Shown here: positions 1 to 10,183 of the stretch, one piece after another | Layout: each line of letters starts with the position of its first letter | Numbering within the stretch: the first letter of the stretch is position 1 | Source of the DNA: Hyaloraphidium curvatum | Lineage: Eukaryota; Monoblepharomycota; Hyaloraphidiomycetes; Hyaloraphidiales; Hyaloraphidiaceae | DNA: 64,000 bases | Direction: 5' to 3' | Assembly: GCA_025558095.1 (NCBI GenBank) | Contig: JAIVFI010000009.1 | Span: 372,001-436,000, forward strand | Notes under the pieces: generated by a model | What the model was told of the DNA's origin: nothing | Databases searched by the model: none | What the model saw: the letters and a program-made list of their open reading frames with translations, nothing else | Translations under genes and position numbers: made by a program

Positions 1-770
1 TCATTCTGGACAGACTCATCCGCCACCGAGGCATAGTAGCCTGCCAATGCATCCAATAGCGGCAAAATGGCGGACCAGGCGTTTGCCGCGAAGCTCAAGA
101 AAGCTTTTCCTCTCCGAATTCTGCGTGTGGCTGCGGAAGGGAGTTGGCGGAGCTTGGAGCTGACGGGTGAACCGGGCCAACCTCGTAGGGTCATCTCGGA
201 GACCACGAGAAACTCGTTGAGCATCCCTCGATTGGCCGCCCAGTCTGTCGCCTCAATTTCCGATACGGGCAGCATAGAGAGCCTCTCCAATCCGATCATG
301 TGGATCTCCCTTGCGTTGCATTGGTCACCGATCGCCAGCAGGACGTCTTCGGCCGCCGAGGCGGATCCCCGGACGGCCGCATCCGACTCGAATGAGCAAG
401 CCGTATAGGGAGCAAGGAGGTGGACAATGTCCCAGCCTATCTGGTGCAGCAACGAGTCGCTCGTCTTCGAGCGGCGCGGCGTCAACAACCGTCCAAACGG
501 AAGTGCTCCGACAGGCACCTGTGACGCAGAATGCACGTCGAGCAACAGCTCGTCCCGGATCGCGGTGACCACGATCTGGCCCTCTCCGGGCGAAGTCCTT
601 GTCCAGCGGTCGACATCCTCCAACGTGTTCACAACGCACGCCTTCGCGGCCGCCAGACGCGTTTCCACGAGGTCACTCTGGTCTTCATGGTTGGTTCGTA
701 CGGCATCGCGGTACTCTTGGCACGCTCCTCGTAGCTCGGCCACCAAGTCGGCAGGGAGACGCGTCGTCAT
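1..770 (-). CDS. Glomulin/ALF4/YBP-family protein, 3' end cut by window edge
   Basis: An open frame starts at the ATG at 770-768 and runs leftwards for 256 codons to the window edge without a stop, so the C-terminus is missing. The protein is largely alpha-helical in appearance. Two stretches, IGWDIVHLLAPY (around residue 110) and IGDQCNAREIHMIGLERL (around residue 150), resemble the helical-repeat core of the glomulin / ALF4 / fungal YAP1-binding-protein (YBP1/YBP2) family; human glomulin has a similar MGW...L / CNP-K-E-L arrangement from memory. Animal glomulin binds the cullin-RING subunit RBX1, and yeast YBPs act in oxidative-stress signalling or at kinetochores; which role applies here is unknown. 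No intron is needed in the visible part. It is divergent from CFAP45 across about 420 bp. Family assignment is by remote motif only. Confidence 0.55.
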   Translation of the reverse strand, partial: MTTRLPADLVAELRGACQEYRDAVRTNHEDQSDLVETRLAAAKACVVNTLEDVDRWTRTSPGEGQIVVTAIRDELLLDVHSASQVPVGALPFGRLLTPRRSKTSDSLLHQIGWDIVHLLAPYTACSFESDAAVRGSASAAEDVLLAIGDQCNAREIHMIGLERLSMLPVSEIEATDWAANRGMLNEFLVVSEMTLRGWPGSPVSSKLRQLPSAATRRIRRGKAFLSFAANAWSAILPLLDALAGYYASVADESVQN

Positions 771-1190
771 TTGTTTGGTCGTTGAGTGACCACCAACTCC
801 GACTCACCCTCAATTCTGGGGCGGTGCTCCGCATAGCAGGCCGTGAGCAGCGCAAAGCATTTGCAGAGTCCGCGGCTTGCAAAGGCCAGCGGATCCCGCA
901 ATGCGGCCGCAGTGGTCGGACGGGCGCAAGCTTCGCAAGTCTGTTGTCTCGCCGCGGGAGCGGCAGGAGCCGAAGGTCCCGGTATCTTCGCCCACGCGCC
1001 GGCAACCTCCGAGCAGCGACAGTGCCGGAGGAGCTGGGCGGACGGAGGTTCTTGGGCCTCAACGGACCGGCTCACGGAACCTGAGGGACTCTGCAAAGTC
1101 GACGTCTTCGGCACGGCCATCGTCCGCAACCATCGTGCTCGATGCTTCGGCCATACTTCGGATCCAGGCTAGCTTTGTCTTCGTTGGCAG
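771..1190. promoter_or_regulatory. Divergent intergenic region, probably containing unresolved CFAP45 5' exon(s)
   Basis: This lies between the start of the glomulin-like gene and the first CFAP45 exon I can place. The CFAP45 N-terminus expected from homologues (roughly 100-150 residues) is not recovered in one frame, so one or more short 5' exons probably sit here. No TATA box, tRNA or separate gene was recognised. Confidence 0.35.
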
Positions 1191-2708
1191 GTCACCCCTG
1201 ACTCTGACGGATCTTCGCATCAGGAGGCCGCCACGGTGCTTTCCGAAGACGAGGTCGAGTCCCGTCGCCGTTCGCAACGCGACGAATGGTTCAGGGGCCT
1301 GGAGGAGCAGCAGAGCAAAGCTGGGGAAGAAGGTCGACGGCGGGTTGCCGCAGCACGTGCGCAGTTACAGGAGGAGTGCTCGCACCTCGCCGAAGAACAG
1401 CTACGCGAACGCGAGGCCATCGTGCAGAGAGCCGAGCAGCTTCGCGAGGATGAGATCGACGAGGTCAAGAAAATGAACCAATTGGTCAACTACGCAATTG
1501 TTGCCACCATTCGGAGCCAGCAGATGGAAGAGAGGGTGTGTTCAAGTCCCTCCGAAGGGTCGCACGGCAGCTCACGATAAATCGATGCAGGATTGGCTGC
1601 AGCTTGCGAAAGAAGCCGAGGAAGAAGCCCAAAACAGGGAGCTGGAGCGGGTTCGAATCGAATCGGCGCGGCAGCTGGCGGAAAGGGAAGAGCTTCGCAG
1701 GAAAGGTGAGCGACTTCATGGCTACCGTCGGTGGCCGGATCCGTGCTGAATCGTCACAAGTGCTCCGCGAGGGTGCGACGCTCATCAGGCAGCAAATGGC
1801 GGAAAGGGAGGAACAGAGGCAGGTTGCAAAAGCCCGCCACGACGAGGAGGTCAAGGCCACGGTGGAGCGCATACGGGAGCTGCAGAATCTGGAGCGCGCC
1901 GAGAGGGAAGAACGTCAGCGTGCCCAGCACGCCCTCCTCGAAGAGATATCAAGGATCAATGCGGCTGCGGTCGAGGCCAAGAAGCGGGCTCGCGCCCAGG
2001 CACAGGAGGAAGATGCGCAGATCATGGCTTATCTGCTCCAAAAAGACGAGCGAGAGGCGGAGATGGAAGCCCAGGAAGCTGCCCGCCGTCAGCAGAGGGA
2101 AACGGACCTCGCACAGCTGCGATCGATGCAGCAGCGCGCCACGGACACGAATGCTCAGATGGACGAGCTCCGTGCGCAAAAGGCCGCCTTTCAGTACGAG
2201 CAGGAATGCCGCAGGAAAGAGGCCGAAGCCGCCGCGAGGCTCAATAGGCAGAGGCAGGAGCTTCGCGAGGAGCGCGATCGCCAACGGATGGCACGGGAGC
2301 ACGCAATCTCGGTCGAGGTCCGTTGTCGTTCGGGAAGCCCGTCCGCATCCGCACTAACCTGCCAGCATCCCCGCACGATTTCTCCAGGCGCACAAACTCA
2401 AGGAGGAGTTCTTTGCGGCGGTGCGCCACCAGGAGCAGCTGGACGCGAAGGTCAAGGAGGAGGAAGCGAGGGCCGAGGAACTTCGGAAGCGGTACATTGC
2501 CGAAGTCAGCGGCCAGATCGATGCCAAGGAGAAGCTGAGGGAAAGGGAGAGGGTCGAGTTCTTCCGAGAGGGCGACATTATCGCGGAGCAGCAGAGACAG
2601 CAGATCGCAAGGCTGCAGAGCATCCGCGACCGCAAGCTGGCGGAGCTGAAGAGCCTCGGAGTGCCGGACATTTTCATGACGGAGCTCCAGAAGCTCACGT
2701 TTGCGTAG
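1191..2708 (+). CDS. CFAP45: Cilia- and flagella-associated protein 45 (CFAP45), 5' end unresolved
   Basis: Exons 1191-1535, 1591-1705, 1761-2317 and 2388-2708 join in frame and give a continuous, highly charged coiled-coil protein rich in Glu, Arg and Gln. The order of blocks follows CFAP45 (CCDC19): an early LSEDEVESRRRSQRDEW block, a long EERQRAQHALLEEISRINA-type coil, and the diagnostic C-terminus RDRKLAELKSLGVPDIF before the stop. CFAP45 is a microtubule inner protein in the lumen of axonemal doublets. Introns are 55, 55 and 70 nt with GT-AG ends; the last contains CACTAACCT as a likely branch site. The acceptor at 1190 opens the first exon I can support, and the true start codon lies upstream. 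Its presence implies motile flagella. Confidence 0.82.
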
Positions 2709-2786
2709 TGAGGTCCTGGATTCGAGGAGGGTGTATACACGCCGGCGTCAACCACGCAATATTGACAGAAACGCTACCGGTCCGCG

Positions 2787-5327
2787 ATGCCCCCTCGGCT
2801 CCCCCGAGGGCCGGGACGACCAACGCGACATGATTTTGGGATACCCTTGCAGCGAAGCCCCGCGGCTCTGGGACGTCGGTGTCCCCCGGCGTCGCCAAAC
2901 ACGGATCCGGGATGTCGGGGGACGAGATCATGGGCCGGTCGCCTCCTCGGGGCCTTATTTGGGAGGTCCACGGACGATACGAGGCCTGCTGGCCAGATTC
3001 CGAGCGGAGGCTCTGCTCCGGTGGATCGGAAAGCGGGTTCCCAACCCCCTCCGCCGGGAGGCGGAGATGAGCCGTGGTGGAAGCCGGCGAGGTCCAAACC
3101 ACGGCGAGGTTCGGAGTCGCCTACTTCCGACTCTGGACAAGGAGGATCCGAGGCCGGTGCGGACGCGAAAAGGCCCGCCGTTACGGTCCCTGCCTTGAAG
3201 CTGGCGACCAAAGCGACAGCGAGAGTTCAACCTGTCGCGGCGGCTGTGACCTCGCACGGGCTACTGGGGAGGAAACGGAAGGCGCATTTGGTTTCGGACA
3301 AGTCGGACGAGTCGTTTTGGGCTTCTGCAATGTCTGGTGACACCGAGATGGGAGCTTTGGAGGGAGAGGACTCGCTCGAAACTGCGGCGCCCGACGACAA
3401 GCGGGACAACGTGGAGGCGATCGATCACACGATGTTGGATTACAGAGGTGCGGAGTGCTGGAGAGTAACGTAACCAGGGCATCTGGAACTTACTGGGCCC
3501 AACAGTCGTCCGCGGGAATGTGGCTGTTCAGGTCGCCCGTCTCCGACCCGGTCTAGACAAGATTCTTTTCAAGTGGGCTGCTGCTTGCCGACTAGGCCCG
3601 CAGATTCCATGCTTAAACGTTTCCCCAATCTAGTCCCGGGGTCCACTACCTCCAGTGCCCGCGCACGGGCGTCTACAACTTCAGCCCCCACCTGAAGAAG
3701 ATTCGCCAGCCGGACGAGTTTGACTTCCGCACGCTGCCTCCGTACCGCACCGCGTCGAAGGACCCGTCGCTGATTGAGATGTCAAAGACGCACGGATCGC
3801 GTTACTGCGGATCCACGTCGTCCATGACGAGCCTGCTCTCCCAGTTCTGCTTCCTCCTTACCCAGCACAAGCCCATCGACACCCGGGATCTGTCTGCAAT
3901 ATTCGAAAGCCAGATCAAGACAATGACGAAGCTCACGCGCGCACCGACGTCTGTGATTGTGAACTGGAAGGACGGCTGCTACGCCATCGACGCCGAAAAA
4001 CCCAACAGCGAAGCGGACGATGACCAGGCTTTCTTTCCGGAGACTGCCGACGACCAATCCAAGGACAATATGATTCTTGCTGCGTTGGTGAGAACCGCGG
4101 CACGGCTTGGCGGACGGCTCGATCGCTGATCAACGTCATGGTTTTGCGCAGGGAAAGATAATGGAGAAGCAGCTCACCCTGCCGGAGGACGAGTTCCGCA
4201 TGCACTTGTTGGGAAACTCCGACGAACTTGTGCGCAACAAGATCTACCAGAAACCCGAAGCATTCCACTTTGCGACGGCGTCCAAGTTCATGCTCCGAGC
4301 CCAGCTCGACTGCTACGACACCCGCCTGCCCAAGGGCTCCTTCGATCTGAAGACGCGTGCTCTTCTGGCTATCCGCATGGACCAGGAGAACTACAGGGTT
4401 CGTGTTGCCCCGCCACTATCGCCGAAACGGTGAGGACTTACGAACGATGCGATACTCTCCAGGACAACCTCGTGTACCGCCTCAAGAAGACCACGGGGCT
4501 GTACGAGTCCTTCGAGCGAGAGTACTACGACATGCTCCGCTCGGCGTTCCTCAAGTACTCGCTCCAGGTCAGGATCGGGAACATGGACGGGATCTTCGTC
4601 TGCTACCACAACACGGACGAGATTTTCGGTTTCCAGTACATCCCTCTGGAGACCATGGACGAGCAGCTTTTCGGAAGCACGTTGCTGGCGGAGCAGACGT
4701 TCCGGAACTCGTTGCTTCTACTCGAGAGACTGCTCGATCGGGCCACCGCGGAGCTCCCGGGGCAGTCCTTCCGCCTGACACTGCACGCAAAAGAGAACCA
4801 GGAGGTGCGTCCAAAAGGTGTTTGCGACGACTTCTCTCATCTCACCGCTGCTTCGATCTCAGCTCCTGGTCGCTTTCGTTCAGTCAATCGACGATCCCGA
4901 CACCATCATGAAGTACTCGCTGGTATCGCGGTCGGCCATCAACGGTATCCGGCAGCGCGGACCTTTCAATTTGACGAAGCCGGATGACAAGTGGACGGTG
5001 TTTTTCAAGATCGAGGACGGCGGGGATACCCGGAGCCCCGCGCAGCGATACCTCTTGCGGGCCGAGTACGAGAAGCTGCGGTCCGACTGCGTCAATCTCA
5101 TGGACAAGGCCGCCATGGCGTCGCGAACCAACAGTGACCACCTGATGAACAGGATTCGGAAGGTGTTCCAGCAGGATGGGGCTGGCCAGGGCCCCACGAA
5201 AGCCTCGGGACCTGTCCAGACACCGGACTGGTACGCCGACTTTGCACCTGGCCCGAGCGAACCCCAAAACCCCGGCGTTGTGCTTCCGTCTCCACCGCGC
5301 ACCAACGCTCCTTCGGCACGGATGTAG
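2787..5327 (+). CDS. PET127: Mitochondrial RNA-processing protein Pet127
   Basis: Six exons (2787-3447, 3506-3572, 3634-4087, 4152-4397, 4463-4804, 4863-5327) sum to 745 codons. The Pet127 core is unmistakable: RPGLDKILFNPGVHYLQ (its Asn codon split by the second intron), PRTGVYNF, YCGSTSSMTSLLSQF, FDLKTRALLAIRMDQENY, ESFEREYYDMLRSAFLKYSL and MDGIFVCYHNTDEIFGFQY. Yeast Pet127 is a mitochondrial inner-membrane-associated protein needed for 5' processing and turnover of mitochondrial RNAs; it has been placed among PD-(D/E)XK-nuclease-like proteins. The first about 220 residues are low-complexity and basic (many Arg, Pro and Ser), fitting a matrix-targeting presequence plus linker, and are not conserved. 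Introns are 58, 61, 64, 65 and 58 nt. The gene starts about 80 bp after the CFAP45 stop, on the same strand. Confidence 0.93.
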
Positions 5328-5388
5328 TGGCAGTTTGAAACATGCATGCTTTGCCGCAAGCCCCGTGGATTCCAGTTCTGTACAGCAC

Positions 5389-6206
5389 CTAGGCAGAAGC
5401 AGCCTTCTTCCCCCGAGGCTTCTTCGTCTTCGGCTTTACCTCCTTCGCAACTCGGCCCTGGGCAGCAAGCAGCGCAGAGACCTTGGCCTTGACGGCCTGC
5501 AGACGGGGCGGGATTCGGTTAGCATCCACATTGCGCTCAAGCCGCCCCCCGACGCCTCAGATGCCGTCAAAATATCGCCATCATTATTGCTGCCGGCCTG
5601 GGACTCGTCGCCACGGCAGCTGCCCAATGAAGTTGGCTTTCAATCTCGCAACCCCGGTCGAGGCCGGGATATCTACGCCCGCAAGGAACCAGTGCACGCA
5701 TCGCGTCGCACCCTCCAAAAGGCTCTAGCTTGATGCTTGGCCATCGCGACGGCCTCACAGATGCAAGCGCAGTTCCCAAAGGGAGGCCAACCGCAGACCA
5801 CATTTCCCCCACACGCGTCCCAGAGCCCTCGATGCTACTCACGGGGGTCAGGTCAGGGCGGTAGTTCTTGATGAGCTTCTCCGCCTGGCGGTTTGCCGCC
5901 CGCGCGCCCTTCTTGATGGTCACGGAGCGCAGCGAAGCGGCGGGCGACGAGCCGCCCTTCTTGCTCCTCAGGGAAACCACAACGCCGCCCTCGGTGGCCG
6001 ACACATCGACCGTCTGCGCTCCTGTAAGCCTGATTCCCGCCAGCATGCCGGCCGCGACGCACCTTCGCGTTCGCGAGCCCGCTGGCCTTGAACGAGTTGA
6101 CGCCCGTGAGGTTCCCGGGCTCGCGCGCAAACTCGTAGCGCCCGCTCCGGAGGAGGAACGAGGAGTTGTTCCGGGTCACCAGCCAGATCAGGTCGGGAGA
6201 GGCCAT
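5389..6206 (-). CDS. RPL28: 60S ribosomal protein eL28
   Basis: Exons (minus) 6206-6063, 6013-5843 and 5496-5389 give a 140-residue protein, the usual size for eL28. It begins MASPDLIWLVTRNNSSFLL, equivalent to the start of human RPL28. It continues with GGVVVSLRSKKGG and SLRSVTIKKGARAANRQ, then KNYRPDLTP, and ends in a Lys-rich tail (KPKTKKPRGKKAASA). It is a eukaryote-specific protein of the large ribosomal subunit; Saccharomyces cerevisiae lacks it. Intron 1 is 49 nt but intron 2 is 346 nt, far longer than most introns here. The start is chosen because MASPDLIW aligns with the family N-terminus. It is convergent with PET127 (61 bp between stops) and divergent from the HAD phosphatase over 99 bp. 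Confidence 0.93.
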
Positions 6207-6305
6207 GGTTGAAGGACGAGTCCAAGATGGCAGAAAACAAAGTTCCAAAGGCTTGGTCGCGAATCATCCATCAACTCAGTAACGGTCGGACCTTTCCTTA
6301 CCGCC
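6207..6305. promoter_or_regulatory. Shared divergent promoter of eL28 and HAD phosphatase genes
   Basis: Only 99 bp separate the two start codons, so both promoters and both 5' leaders must fit here. No TATA box is evident. Confidence 0.4.
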
Positions 6306-7040
6306 ATGAGCAGCTCTTCGGAGGTTGATGTGGCACCATCTGCCACAGTTACACACGTGCTTTTCGACATGGACGGACTGCTCCTCGACACCGAGCGAAT
6401 ATACACCGAAGTGACTCAAAGCATCCTGTTCCGATTCGGCAAAGAGTACACGTTCGAGCTGAAAACCAAGCTCATGGGGTTGCCCTCGATGGCTGCGGCT
6501 CAGATCCTGGTGGAGGAGACCGGCGTGCCGATGACCGCTCAGGAGTATCTGGATGAGAGGAATGCGAAGCAGCTCCTGGCCTTCCGCGAGTCCAAGAAGA
6601 TGCCCGGAGCCCACAGGCTCGTCGAGCACCTCGCGGCCAAGGGTGTGCCGATCGCGGTGGCCTCCAGTAGCCACCGCGACATGTACAATGTGAAGGCCGC
6701 CAACAACTCGGACCTCTTTGAGCTCTTTGGAGAGCACATCACGTTGGGAAATGACCCGGAGATCAAGGGGCGCGGGAAACCGGAGCCGGATATCTATCTG
6801 TTGGCAGCACGGAGGCTAGGCGTTCCCCCGGGGGACGAGCATCGCTGCCTGGTGTTTGAAGACGCGCCCGCCGGAGTGAAGGCAGGGCTCGCGGCGGGGA
6901 TGCGCGTCGTCTGGGTGCCGGATCGGCGGATGGAGCTGGATCCCGAGCTCCTTGGGCCTGAGGTCGAGGTTATGTACAGCCTGGAGGAGTTCCGTCCGGA
7001 GCGATATGGCCTTCCACCCTTTGATCCCATCGATCAATAG
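6306..7040 (+). CDS. HAD-superfamily phosphatase, pseudouridine-5'-phosphatase / glycerol-phosphatase type
   Basis: This is an intron-less frame of 244 residues. It has all HAD motifs: motif I FDMDGLLLDTE (nucleophile and acid Asp) near residue 23, motif II VASSSH near residue 120, the motif III lysine in GKPEPDIY near 160, and motif IV VFEDAPAGVKAG near 182. A C1-type helical cap lies between motifs I and II. The motif I context (LLLDTERIYTEVTQ) and the cap (RFGKEYTFELKTKLMG) most resemble HDHD1/PUDP, the pseudouridine-5'-phosphate phosphatase, and its fungal relatives, which include glycerol-1-phosphatases. Substrate cannot be settled from sequence alone. No signal peptide is seen, so cytosolic location is likely. 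Confidence 0.85.
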   Translation: MSSSSEVDVAPSATVTHVLFDMDGLLLDTERIYTEVTQSILFRFGKEYTFELKTKLMGLPSMAAAQILVEETGVPMTAQEYLDERNAKQLLAFRESKKMPGAHRLVEHLAAKGVPIAVASSSHRDMYNVKAANNSDLFELFGEHITLGNDPEIKGRGKPEPDIYLLAARRLGVPPGDEHRCLVFEDAPAGVKAGLAAGMRVVWVPDRRMELDPELLGPEVEVMYSLEEFRPERYGLPPFDPIDQ

Positions 7041-7318
7041 AAAGACGACGGGCAGCATCTGTCCCAGGACCCGATGCATCGAATAGCCCTGGTTTCCTGT
7101 GGCTGCAGCACCAAATGGGCCGTGGATGGAGGTCCGTGACTGATCATTGACTTCGTCCGCGCGCGTTCAACTTTTCCGCCCAACTCCGTGGCGCTCGTGA
7201 CGCGCTTTCGGCGGCGCAAGGCACGCCGAGTTGCTGCGGGTACTGTCTGGATTGGACCCGTCGCCAGATGTGCTCTGTGCCGAAGCGTTAGCCGCCGACA
7301 ATCGCCGACAGCCGTGGG

Positions 7319-8617
7319 ATGAGCGAAGGCGCCAGGAAGCGCAGGCCGGCCTTCTTTGGCGTTCATGCCGCCGCCGGCGGTGTTTCGTCGACAATTGCTG
7401 CGGCTATCACTTGCCCTCTGGAAGTCGGTGAGGAAGGCGGAGATCCGGCGTCGGACAACTTTGACCTGGACAACGTTGTCACGCGCGTCTGCTGCCATAC
7501 TTGCGCTGCCGCACGGACCAATCAGTGAAAACTCGTCAGCAGGTGGGCACGTTCCGGCATCGCTTCTGCGGGGAAGATCTGACTCCCTTGGCGGAAAACC
7601 CCAGTCGTCCATTTGGGCTCATTTGCGCAAGCACGAGGGGCCGAAAACTCTTTCCGAACGTTTGGTCGGGCCGTTTCAGACTACTGCGAGGGCTTTGGGA
7701 GAAGTCTATCGCAAGGAAGGACTGCGAGCGCTGTGGAAGGGGCTCGGACCGAACCTTGTTGGCGTGATCCCCGCGCGTTCGATCTATTTCGGCGTCTACG
7801 GCAAGGTGAAGCACACCTTGGCGGAACGGCATGGCCGAGAATGGTCTTGGATCCACATGGTGTCTGCGGCGACAGCCGGAGCAACCAGCGCGACGTTGAC
7901 GAGCCCCATATGGTTTGTCCTACAACCATCGCGGGTGTTGCGTCGCCTAACGGACTTCCTAGGCTTATCAAGACGCGAATGCAGTTGCAGTCGGACGCTG
8001 CCGGTCCAGATGGGGTCGCTCATCGGAAATACCGCAACAGCTGGCATTGCCTCCAGATGGTTCTGAAGGAAGAAGGTGTGCGGGGCCTGTACAAGGGCCT
8101 GTCCGCTTCATATCTCGGAATTGCGGAGAGCACGATCCAGTTCGTGACGTACGAGTGGCTCAAGGCGAAATTGCGGGAGCGTCGCATAGGGTACGCGGAT
8201 CCGACCCCGGGCATCCACGAGAAAACATTCGAAGGCAGGCTGAAGCGGATGCCAAATGGGGGCGAGCGCAGTTTGACCGCGCCGTTCTTCAGATTGGATG
8301 GAATCTTTCCTGACGGCTGCGTCCGCAAAGCTCTTCGCGGCGAGCGTGACATATCCACACGAGGTCATTCGGACGCGATTACGGGAGGCGCCGGTCGACG
8401 GAGGCCGGTCGAAGTACACGGGGATCGTGCAGTGCGCCAAACTGATCTACAAAGAGGAGGGGTTCGGCGCGCTCTACGGCGGCATGGCGACGCACCTCAT
8501 CCGGGTCGTGCCGAACGCCAGCATCATGTTCTTGATCTACGAGGTTTGCGAGCGTACGCTGCCTTTCTGTGCCCGGCTAACGTTCACGCCCAGGTCATCG
8601 TCTACACATTCTCCTAG
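7319..8617 (+). CDS. RIM2: Mitochondrial pyrimidine-nucleotide carrier, RIM2 / SLC25A33-36 type
   Basis: Exons 7319-7427, 7526-7542, 7605-7912, 7963-8180, 8293-8543 and 8594-8617 give 308 residues. Three carrier repeats are visible, with the signature P-x-[DE]-x-x-[KR] in each: CPLEVVKTRQQ, SPIWLIKTRMQ and YPHEVIRTRLRE. The W-for-D in repeat 2 is typical of the pyrimidine-nucleotide and NAD/folate carrier group. EGLRALWKGLGPNLVGVIPA and GLYKGLSASYLGIAESTIQ are RIM2-like. The family imports pyrimidine nucleotides into mitochondria for DNA and RNA synthesis. The second exon is only 17 nt. The donor ending exon 4 is uncertain: GT at 8181 keeps frame, whereas the GT at 8191 does not. The short last exon encodes VIVYTFS, matching the family C-terminal end. 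Confidence 0.9.
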
Positions 8618-8784
8618 CCACAGCATAGGCCGCGGCGCTCAGATGATACCACAATTACCTGGGGGAAAAGGATTGCAGAGGGCTGGCACGGCACCAGCTT
8701 TTGATTTGATTATGCTGTGTCGCTCATTAGATGTAAATGGCGAATGGACGGACCGTTGGCGCGGGCTCTTTTTGGGGTTTTGCG

Positions 8785-9935
8785 CTATGATTTGTTCGAC
8801 ATGCCGTTTGGTGTTACCCCGCCGCCGTTTCCGTCCAAGATCAGCTGCGCGAGGCTTAGACTCGCGTTGTTGATAACCGAGGAAGAGTTCGCGTTGGCTC
8901 CTGCCGTCGACGCCGCGCCCGACGACCCGCCCAGGCCGTAGAGCATCCCCAAGAACCGTTCGTCCGCAATCTTATCCTCGAAAAAGGTTTGCCGCATTTT
9001 GAAGAACGTCTTCGACGTCAGCAATGCGTCGCTCCCCGCCTGATGTTGCGGCCCTATCCGCTGGACCTGCAGACATCTTGAGCGTGAGAAACGACAAGAG
9101 AGCGCAACAACCGACCTGCAAGTCATCTGCCACCTCCTGAAGACCTCCCTTGAGCGTCTTACAGCTCTTCATAAGGTACTTGATGTCGTAGATACAGGGG
9201 AAGTAGGTTTTCAGGAGCTCGAAGAAGTCTGCCTCTTCGGCGGGGAGGGGGGAGCAGGTAAGGAGTTTGAGGAGGTACCCAAAATCGTAGCCACTGGGAG
9301 CCGGTTTGTTCAAACACCCCACAGACAGATGATGCTGTTAAGCCACGCACCTGTGGAAAGAAATCCACTTGACGTCGTCCATGAGCACCAATCCCGAGCT
9401 CATAAGGAGCTCGCCAAAGTGTTCGACATCAATCCCGTAATCTTCGTGCTTCTTGAAGTCCAAGCCCGACTTCTGCAAAAGCTCGATCGAATCCTGCGCG
9501 TACATGTCGTCCCTGCGGGAAAGAAACGCGTCAGAAGCGTACCCGCCCTCGAAAGGAGGACGTACTGCAGACTGAACTTGAAGTTGAACTGCCACGTGTT
9601 TGTGCCCGGCGGCAACCGTCCATCTTCGTCGGAAAAAGTGAGCCCCAGTTGGATTAACCGCAGCAGATCCACATTGCAGCGGAGGGTCTGGTAGTGGTAA
9701 TCCGCCGAAGTCTTGAAGTTCCCGATTGGTCGAGCGACGACGCCCGGGAATTCCGTGTCCTGGGCGAGGACCTCCTTCAGAATCGCGATGCCACCAAGGC
9801 AGTCGCGTCCCGGCGACATACCATCGCGACGTAGGGATATCGCTCGACCAGGTCCCGCAGGGTCACGAAGGCCTCCTCCACGTTGCTCTCCCACACCTCC
9901 ACAATCTCCGGTCCATTGGAGCTATTGCCGCTCAT
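8785..9935 (-). CDS. POP2: CCR4-NOT deadenylase subunit CAF1/POP2 (CNOT7-like)
   Basis: Exons (minus) 9935-9822, 9759-9566, 9512-9351, 9293-9116 and 9066-8785 give 309 residues. It is a DEDD-family ribonuclease. The catalytic DTE of motif I is in [13 protein letters not shown], interrupted by intron 1 just before the Asp. [20 protein letters not shown] and [14 protein letters not shown] follow, then [20 protein letters not shown], and [15 protein letters not shown] carries the terminal His/Asp motif. Intact catalytic residues argue for an active 3'-5' poly(A) exonuclease, unlike the altered site of S. cerevisiae Pop2. The tail after LYGLGG is Ser/Ala/Gly/Asn-rich and not conserved. Introns are 62, 53, 57 and 49 nt. 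The N-terminus is short, without the long Gln-rich extension of budding yeast. Confidence 0.95.
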
Positions 9936-10183
9936 GTCTGAGCCCAGAGTTCATCCCCCAATCAGTCCGGCCGCGGGGAAACGCTGTGGCCTCGCGAGGG
10001 AACCCCAGCGGCGGGGTCTCCAATCCGTTGGCGACGCGGAGCCGCGCGGAAGGACAACGACAGCCGTCGAACAAGTTTGCACTCCCGAGTGCGGCCAGCG
10101 GCGTGGCGTAGGGTGACGAATGGAATGAACGTTGTAGTCAAGTCGCAGGCGCAGCGCGCAGCGACGTTCATCAACGCAACGAA
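9936..10183. promoter_or_regulatory. Divergent intergenic region between CAF1 and eIF2B-beta
   Basis: These 248 bp separate two divergent start codons. No gene, RNA or clear promoter element was recognised. Confidence 0.3.

Noticed and set aside
1645-1665. GGTTCGAATCG resembling a tRNA T-loop/B-box
   Set aside because: It lies inside a CFAP45 coding exon (codons for VRIES), and no acceptor stem, D-arm or anticodon arm fits around it.
5555-5590. Possible C/D box snoRNA in the eL28 intron (minus-strand AATGATGG and CTGA)
   Set aside because: The C-like box has a mismatch, the boxes are only about 25 nt apart and no terminal stem is visible.
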